From Opitutia bacterium UBA7397 (GTDB lineage Bacteria; Verrucomicrobiota; Verrucomicrobiia; Opitutales; UBA953), in assembly GCA_002470605.1 (NCBI GenBank), contig DKND01000132.1:13682-25289 (forward strand): a stretch of DNA of 11,608 nucleotides, given 5' to 3'. Position 1 is the first letter of the stretch. Each line of letters opens with the position of its first letter. Shown here piece after piece: positions 6,805 through 11,608 of this stretch. Made by a program: the position numbers and the translations under genes. A model generated the notes under the pieces. That model had not been told where the DNA came from. It ran no database searches and saw only the letters and a list, made by a program, of their open reading frames with translations.

Positions 6805-7647
6805 TCAGAGGAGGGCGTTATCAATCAATCGCGTTGAGCCAAGGTGGCATGCAATCGCGATGGCGCACCGCTGTCCGGCGGTCGACGCGACGGGAGTCAT
6901 CGTCTCGAGGCCGACGATTTCACAATATTGAGGCTTCAGCGCCGGCTGGCTGGCTATCACGGTGCGCGCAACTTCCCGAAGGCGGGCCGCATCGGTGATG
7001 CCGGTTTTTGAGAGGGCTTTCGCTGCGGCTAATGCGGCTGGGATGGCCGTTGCCTGCTCCAGTTGTTCAGGCGAGAGATAGCGGTTACGCGAACTCATGG
7101 CGACGCCGTTGGTCTCACGGATGGTCTCATGCCCGATGATGCGAACGGGGAAGCAGAGATCGCGCGTCATCTGGCGGATGACGGCCAATTGCTGTAAGTC
7201 TTTTTGCCCGAAGATGGCCACGTCGCATTGCACGGCATGGAAGAGCATGGCGACGACTGTGGCCACGCCTTGGAAATGGCCGGGACGAAATTCGCCGCAA
7301 AGTTTTTCCGCCACGCTCCCGACCGTGATTAAAGTGGAGGCGCCGGCTGGATAGAATTCGTCGGTCGTGGGGGCGAAGACCAAGTCGGCTCCAGCTTCCG
7401 CACAGCCGATGATGTCTGCCTCGAGCGTGCGAGGGTATTTGGAGAAATCTTCGTTCGGTCCAAATTGGGTCGGGTTGACGAAAATAGATACGACCACGAA
7501 GTCGCTCTCCCTTTTGGCCCGACGAATAAGACTGAGGTGACCCGCGTGCAGGCAGCCCATGGTGGGGACGAGGCCGATGGCTTTGCCCGCTTGTCGGGCC
7601 GATTTTATGACGGTCCGGAGTTCGGAAATGGTTTTGGCGACCTCCAT
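6805..7647 (-). CDS. panC: Pantothenate synthetase (pantoate-beta-alanine ligase)
   Basis: This enzyme joins pantoate and beta-alanine using ATP, the last step of pantothenate (vitamin B5) synthesis, in the cytoplasm. The 280-residue length is normal for the family. Diagnostic motifs are all present: LVPTMGCLHAGHLSLI (26-41, with the HxGH nucleotide-binding signature at 34-37), FVNPTQFGPNEDFSKYPRT (56-74), EKLCGEFRPGHFQGV (114-128), FGQKDLQQL (146-154) and the KMSKS-like MSSRNRYLS (184-192). The start at 7647 gives the usual MxVxKTISELR opening. No panB or panD is visible. It is divergent from the xylose operon, sharing a ~169-base upstream region with it, and convergent with the transporter gene, from which it is separated by two bases. 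No dedicated terminator fits in that gap. Confidence 0.97.
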   Translation of the reverse strand: MEVAKTISELRTVIKSARQAGKAIGLVPTMGCLHAGHLSLIRRAKRESDFVVVSIFVNPTQFGPNEDFSKYPRTLEADIIGCAEAGADLVFAPTTDEFYPAGASTLITVGSVAEKLCGEFRPGHFQGVATVVAMLFHAVQCDVAIFGQKDLQQLAVIRQMTRDLCFPVRIIGHETIRETNGVAMSSRNRYLSPEQLEQATAIPAALAAAKALSKTGITDAARLREVARTVIASQPALKPQYCEIVGLETMTPVASTAGQRCAIAIACHLGSTRLIDNALL

Positions 7648-7816
7648 GGCGTCACCCTAGGCCCTGCTTTCTTCCCTGCAAGTCGCACTTATGAAGCGTT
7701 CGGTCAGCTGGTCTGTTTTCGTCGTTTTAATCATACTTAATAGGAGACGACGACATACAAATCCTTCTTGGCAGGGCTTACGGGAGAGCCAAGGTTGTCT
7801 ATCGCAACCCAGCCCT
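7648..7816. promoter_or_regulatory. Divergent panC / xylA control region with paired hairpins
   Basis: This gap must hold promoters for both panC (-) and xylA (+). On the + strand an AT-richer stretch (7721-7742) contains CATACT (7732-7737) as a weak -10 candidate without a good -35. Closer to xylA, two small inverted repeats lie side by side: CTTGGC (7767-7772) with GCCAAG (7788-7793), and GGTTG (7793-7797) with CAACC (7805-7809). The second ends seven bases before the ATG and could affect translation or bind a regulator. No known operator was recognised. Confidence 0.35.
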
Positions 7817-9127
7817 ATGTCTCACTTCCCTAACGTCCCGGTCATCGAATTCGAAGGCTCGAAATCCAAGAACCCTTTTGCTTTTAAGCATTATAATCCT
7901 GACGAGAAAATCGGCGGGAAGAAGATGAAGGACCACATGCGTTTCGCTGCCGCCTATTGGCATGTGATGCGTAACGGTCTCTCCGACCCTTTCGGTGGCC
8001 CGACCGCGATCATGCCTTGGGATGATGGTTCAGATTCCCTCGATAACGCTTTGCGCCGCGTTCCGGTCTTCTTCGAATTCCTCGATAAGTGCCAGATAGA
8101 CTTCTATTGCTTCCACGATCGCGATGTGGCCCCCGAAGGAAAGTCGTTGGCCGAAACGCATGCGAATCTGGATCGGATCACGAAAGAGCTGAAGGCCTAC
8201 CAAAAGGCTTCCGGTAAGAAGTTACTCTGGGGCACCGCCTGTCTCTTTGCGCATCCTCGTTACGCTCATGGCGCCGGCACCTCGCCTAATGCCGATGTGT
8301 TCGCCTATGGTGCCAGTCAGGTGCGTCATGCCCTGGAGGCGACGAAGGCCCTCGGCGGAGAGGGCTATGTTTTTTGGGGCGGCCGCGAAGGTTATGCGAC
8401 CCTGTTGAACACGGACATGAAGCGAGAGCTCGACCACTTGGCCGCGCTCCTGCACTTGGCCGTCGATCATGCCAAGAAAATCGGCTTCAAGGGACAATTC
8501 CTTATCGAGCCCAAGCCGCGCGAACCCTCGACCCACCAGTATGATTCGGACTCCGCGGCGTGCCTTAATTTCCTACGCGAATACGGCCTGCTCAAGCATT
8601 TCAAACTCAACCTCGAGACCAATCACGCCACGCTAGCTGGTCATACGATGGAGCACGAAATGGAGGTTGCCATTGCGGCTGATGCGTTGGGCTCGGTGGA
8701 TGCCAATCGCGGCGACACCCTCTTGGGCTGGGACACGGACCAGTTCCCGACCGACCTGTATCTGACGACGAACATCATGCTGCGTATCCTCAAAATGGGT
8801 GGCTTCACCAAGGGCGGCCTGAATTTCGATGCCAAGCGTCGTCGTGAATCGCACGAACCGGTCGACCTCTTCCACGCCCATATCGGCGGCATGGATGCTT
8901 TTGCTCGCGGACTAAAGATCGCCCACGCCATCATCGCAGACGGCAAGCTTTCGAAATTCGTCGATAACCGCTACGCCTCATGGGACAGCGGCATCGGAAA
9001 GAAGATCGAGTCCAAGAAGGTCACTTTGGCGCAACTCGATGCTTACGCTCAAGGCATCACGCCGCCTCGCCTCAGTTCGGGTCGTCAGGAGCTCCTTGAG
9101 AACCTGATCAACGAATATATCCGCTAA
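7817..9127 (+). CDS. xylA: Xylose isomerase
   Basis: This enzyme converts D-xylose to D-xylulose in the cytoplasm using two divalent metal ions. At 436 residues it matches the longer (class II, E. coli-like, ~440-residue) type. All expected active-site positions are visible: catalytic H100 and D103 in FYCFHDRDVAPEG, E231 and K233 in LIEPKPREPSTHQYD, E267 and H270 in NLETNHATLAGHTMEHE, D295 in GSVDANRGD, D306 and D308 in LLGWDTDQFPTD, and D338 in GGLNFDAK. These sit one residue short of the E. coli numbering throughout. I chose the ATG at 7817 (preceded by AGCCCT) because it starts with the family-like SHFPNVPVIEFEGSKSKNPFAFKHYN; the longer in-frame reading from 7691 adds 42 residues with no family resemblance. 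The xylulokinase gene begins three bases after its stop, so the two are surely co-transcribed. Confidence 0.98.
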   Translation: MSHFPNVPVIEFEGSKSKNPFAFKHYNPDEKIGGKKMKDHMRFAAAYWHVMRNGLSDPFGGPTAIMPWDDGSDSLDNALRRVPVFFEFLDKCQIDFYCFHDRDVAPEGKSLAETHANLDRITKELKAYQKASGKKLLWGTACLFAHPRYAHGAGTSPNADVFAYGASQVRHALEATKALGGEGYVFWGGREGYATLLNTDMKRELDHLAALLHLAVDHAKKIGFKGQFLIEPKPREPSTHQYDSDSAACLNFLREYGLLKHFKLNLETNHATLAGHTMEHEMEVAIAADALGSVDANRGDTLLGWDTDQFPTDLYLTTNIMLRILKMGGFTKGGLNFDAKRRRESHEPVDLFHAHIGGMDAFARGLKIAHAIIADGKLSKFVDNRYASWDSGIGKKIESKKVTLAQLDAYAQGITPPRLSSGRQELLENLINEYIR

Positions 9128-9130
9128 CGC

Positions 9131-10660
9131 ATGGCCAAGGTACTCGGCTTGGATTTATCCACGCAGAGTGCGACGGCGCTCGTGCTCGATACGACGGCAG
9201 GCGTTACGCTGGCTCGCGCCCGCGCGGCCTTTGGCGCTGACTTTCCTGATCGTAATCACCCCGAAGGCTTTATTCGCGGCGGGAAGGGCGGCGAGGTGCA
9301 CGCCGATCCCTTGCTTTGGCTTGATGGGCTTGAGCTCGCCCTCCAGCGACTCGCCGTCCTGACAGACCTTTCCAAGATCGATGCTATTTCTGTTTCCGGT
9401 CAGCAGCACGGGAGCGTTTACCTCGCCGCTGGTTATGAGGCAGCGTTGGCCGACGCCAATCCGGCTACAAGCCTTGCGGCTAAGTTCGGCTCCGTGCTTT
9501 CTCGCCGGACTTCTCCAATCTGGATGGACTCCTCAACGGAGAAAGAGTGTGCCGAAATCGCGGCCGCTTTGGGGGGTGATCAAAAGGTCTGCGATCTGAC
9601 AGGCAGCGTGGCGACCCGTCGCTTTACGGGGCCGCAGATCCGTCGGTTCGCCAAAGAGAATCCGACAGCTTGGAATCGCACGAAACGCGTGCATCTTGTT
9701 TCCTCTTTCTTTGCCTCTGTGCTCGCCGGGAGAGATGCGGCGATTGATACGGGTGACGGCGCCGGCATGAATCTCATGGATATCCGGCTGGGTGACTGGG
9801 CGCCAGCTGCCTTGGTCGCCACGGCGCCGAACCTGATTGCTAAGCTCCCGCCAGTGCGTCCGGGTTCGACGGTGGCGGGCCCTGTTTCTGGCTACTTGAT
9901 CGCGCGCTATGGATTCTCGCCCCTCTGTCAGGTGGTCATCGGTACGGGCGACAATCCATCAAGCCTCGTCGGTATGGGCGCGTCCCTTCCTGGTAAAGTT
10001 GTCGTGAGCTTGGGTACGAGTGATACGCTGTTTGCTGCGATCGAAGGTATCCGCACGGATCCGGCTGGCCTTGGCCATGCTTTCGGTAACCCGATGGGTG
10101 GGAGCATGAGTTTGGTTTGTGTGCGTAACGGATCTTTGGCTCGCGAAGCGATTCGTCGCGAATGCGGCTTAGCGGACTGGGCTACATTTTCCGCCTCGAT
10201 TGAAGCTTCGCCGGCGGCGATGGCCGCCGTCCTTCCGATGGAGGAGGACGAAATTACGCCGCGACGTTCCGCTGGTCGTATCGCCTTGGGTGTGCCGACC
10301 TCGCTGGCAAGTTTACCACGGGCAGCCGTCGAAGGACAGGCCTTGAGCTTGCGTTTGCACAGTCGATGGGTCGGGACGCCCACGACGCAGCTACTCCTGA
10401 CCGGGGGGGCCTCCGAAAATCCTGCGGTGGCCAAGATTTTTGCCGATGTTTTCGGGGCGCCCGTATTACGTCTGGCGGTTTCAGATTCGGCTGCCTTAGG
10501 TGCGGCCCTCCGGGCCGCCGTGGCCGCCTGTGGGGCTAAAATGGCTGATTTGGAGAAGGTTTTCTGCGCCCCGGCTCCTGGTGTCGTCCAGCCCGACCCA
10601 ACTCTCCGAGGAAGGTATGATTTGCTTGAGGCGGAGTTAGGGCAGGCCTTGGTGCGCTAG
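9131..10660 (+). CDS. xylB: Xylulokinase, eukaryote-like FGGY subtype
   Basis: This FGGY-family carbohydrate kinase of 509 residues is placed directly behind xylose isomerase, so phosphorylation of D-xylulose to xylulose 5-phosphate is the clear role. Domain I opens with the phosphate-binding VLGLDLSTQS (4-13) and has SVSGQQHGSVYL (87-98). Next come FTGPQI (165-170), HLVSSFFASVLAG (188-200) and GDGAGMNLMDI (208-218). The catalytic base is expected at D274 in GTGDNPSSLVGM (271-282). Domain II has VSLGTSDTLF (292-301), the NGSLAREAIR stretch (333-342) and the ATP-site LLLTGGASENP (421-431). From memory, the QQHG (bacterial XylB usually QMHG), GDNPSSLVGM and SLGTSDTLF signatures resemble animal and fungal xylulokinases more than E. 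coli XylB. There is no Shine-Dalgarno sequence; translation probably couples to xylA, whose stop is three bases upstream. A G7 tract occurs at 10403-10409 within the LTGGAS codons. Confidence 0.95.
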   Translation: MAKVLGLDLSTQSATALVLDTTAGVTLARARAAFGADFPDRNHPEGFIRGGKGGEVHADPLLWLDGLELALQRLAVLTDLSKIDAISVSGQQHGSVYLAAGYEAALADANPATSLAAKFGSVLSRRTSPIWMDSSTEKECAEIAAALGGDQKVCDLTGSVATRRFTGPQIRRFAKENPTAWNRTKRVHLVSSFFASVLAGRDAAIDTGDGAGMNLMDIRLGDWAPAALVATAPNLIAKLPPVRPGSTVAGPVSGYLIARYGFSPLCQVVIGTGDNPSSLVGMGASLPGKVVVSLGTSDTLFAAIEGIRTDPAGLGHAFGNPMGGSMSLVCVRNGSLAREAIRRECGLADWATFSASIEASPAAMAAVLPMEEDEITPRRSAGRIALGVPTSLASLPRAAVEGQALSLRLHSRWVGTPTTQLLLTGGASENPAVAKIFADVFGAPVLRLAVSDSAALGAALRAAVAACGAKMADLEKVFCAPAPGVVQPDPTLRGRYDLLEAELGQALVR

Positions 10661-10692
10661 GCATTTTTCGGCGGATTGTCAGCATTGCCCGC

Positions 10693-10723
10693 TTGAACAT
10701 CTGGGGGGGTTGGCTGTCATAAG
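10693..10723 (+). promoter_or_regulatory. Possible promoter before the epimerase-like gene
   Basis: In the 82-base gap after xylB, TTGAAC (10693-10698) is followed 18-19 bases later by TCATAA/CATAAG (10717-10723). The spacer contains a run of seven G (10703-10709). The spacing is on the long side and the match moderate, so the downstream gene may instead depend on read-through from xylA-xylB; no terminator is visible in the gap. Confidence 0.3.
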
Positions 10724-10742
10724 GGACTCACCCGCATCCCCT

Positions 10743-11608
10743 ATGTCACAGCGTCCTGTTACCCTCTTCACCGGCCAGTGGGCCGACCTTAAAATCGCCG
10801 AACTTCTCCCTAAGGTAAAAGCCATGGGTTACGAAGGCGTTGAGCTCGCCTGTTGGGGCGACCATTTCGATGTCAGTCGGGCCGTCAACGAGAAGGGCTA
10901 CGTCGAGTCCGTCTGGGAATTGCTGAAGAAAAACGACCTAGGTTGCTGGGCGATCTCCGCGCACCTCGTAGGCCAAGCGACCTGTGATAATATTGACGAG
11001 CGCCACCAATGCATTCTTCCGGCGCACGTCTGGGGTGATGGTAATCCCGAAGGTGTCCGTCAGCGTGCCGCCGCTGAGATGATTCTCACCGCTCAAGCCG
11101 CTCGCAAATTCTTCGACGCCGGAAAAGTTTATATGGCCAATAAGCCGAAGGGATCCGGCAAGACCGTCGTCAACGGTTTCACTGGCTCCTCAATCTGGCA
11201 CGCAATCTACGCATTCCCTCCCACCAATCAGGCTTACCTGCAGAAGGGTTATGACGATTTCGCCAAGCGCTGGAAGCCTATCCTCGAAGCTTTCGAGAAG
11301 AACGATGTCTACTTTGGCCTCGAAGTGCACCCGACCGAAATCGCCTTCGACATTGCTTCGGCCCAGCGCGCGCTCGACGCCGTCGGTAACCACAAGCGTT
11401 TCGGCTTTAACTACGACCCCAGTCACCTCGGTTATCAGGGCGTCGACTACGTGAAGTTCATCCGCACCTTCGGTAAACAGATTCACCACGCCCACATGAA
11501 GGACGTCTGGTGGGGTCACGGTGACGGTACGGTCGGCGTATTCGGTGGTCACACCGATTTCTGTGACGCGCGTCGCGCCTGGGATTTCCGCTCAGTTGGT
11601 CGCGGCGA
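10743..11608 (+). CDS. Sugar phosphate isomerase/epimerase family protein, 3' end outside window
   Basis: The reading frame is open to the window end and gives 288 residues with no stop. It is a TIM-barrel protein of the AP-endonuclease-2/sugar phosphate isomerase-epimerase (IolE/IolI-like) family. Supporting features are the opening VTLFTGQWADL and LLPKVKAMGYEGVELACWGDHF, the metal-site strand YFGLEVHPTEIAFD (190-203, E194), FGFNYDPSHLGYQG (220-233, D225/H228), and the HHAHMKDVWWG segment (248-258, H251). The closing RAWDFRSVGRG (278-288) is where the family normally continues with a last metal-ligand Glu, so roughly 50-60 residues should be missing. There is no signal peptide, so it is probably cytoplasmic. 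The ATG at 10743 is preceded by TCCCCT. Its position after xylA-xylB suggests a role in sugar catabolism, but the substrate is unknown. Confidence 0.9.
   Translation, partial: MSQRPVTLFTGQWADLKIAELLPKVKAMGYEGVELACWGDHFDVSRAVNEKGYVESVWELLKKNDLGCWAISAHLVGQATCDNIDERHQCILPAHVWGDGNPEGVRQRAAAEMILTAQAARKFFDAGKVYMANKPKGSGKTVVNGFTGSSIWHAIYAFPPTNQAYLQKGYDDFAKRWKPILEAFEKNDVYFGLEVHPTEIAFDIASAQRALDAVGNHKRFGFNYDPSHLGYQGVDYVKFIRTFGKQIHHAHMKDVWWGHGDGTVGVFGGHTDFCDARRAWDFRSVGRG

Noticed and set aside
7691..7816. N-terminal extension of xylose isomerase from an upstream ATG
   Set aside because: The added 42 residues look like translated leader sequence and do not resemble the family; the ATG at 7817 gives the normal length and active-site numbering.
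11190..11552. Minus-strand open frame near the window end
   Set aside because: It is opposite the epimerase-like gene, whose forward frame is open to the window edge and carries the family's metal-site motifs.

Overview
The window looks like chromosomal DNA from a moderately GC-rich member of the Planctomycetota/Verrucomicrobiota group, most likely Verrucomicrobiota. This is inferred from the families present: a PSD1 (DUF1553) protein followed directly by a Tat-exported DUF1501 protein, and a secreted ThuA-like protein of the 'GDEEYRSEE' type. I see no rRNA, tRNA, CRISPR array, insertion sequence or phage gene.

Layout, left to right. (1) Positions 1-2059 (+) hold the 3' end of a DUF1553 gene and a complete DUF1501 gene in one apparent operon, closed by a strong intrinsic terminator at 2083-2120. 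(2) Positions 2175-2756 (+) encode a small, probably exported protein built on five exact-length 20-residue repeats. It is followed by a secreted ThuA-like protein (2825-3910). (3) Positions 3961-5790 (-) encode a long coiled-coil protein whose C-terminus looks like a YacP/NYN (PIN-like) ribonuclease domain. (4) Positions 5927-6802 (+) encode an EamA/DMT-type membrane transporter, convergent with panC (6805-7647, -) with only two bases between the stop codons. (5) Positions 7817-10660 (+) form a xylose catabolic operon: xylose isomerase, then a xylulokinase resembling the animal/fungal type. (6) From 10743 to the window end (+) lies the N-terminal part of a sugar phosphate isomerase/epimerase TIM-barrel protein, cut by the window edge.

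How the genes work together. xylA and xylB convert D-xylose to xylulose 5-phosphate, and the downstream epimerase-like protein may act on a related sugar. The DUF1553/DUF1501 pair and the ThuA-like protein fit the exported saccharide-degradation repertoire common in these phyla, but their substrates cannot be read from the sequence. panC is a housekeeping gene with no pathway partner here.

The items most worth a second look are the coiled-coil/NYN fusion, the 20-residue repeat protein with its possibly leaderless promoter, the eukaryote-like xylulokinase, a lysine/alanine-rich insertion in the DUF1553 domain, and a recurring C-rich start context (CCCC-ATG or CCCT-ATG) in place of a Shine-Dalgarno sequence. 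I did not find a clear multi-gene novel system.
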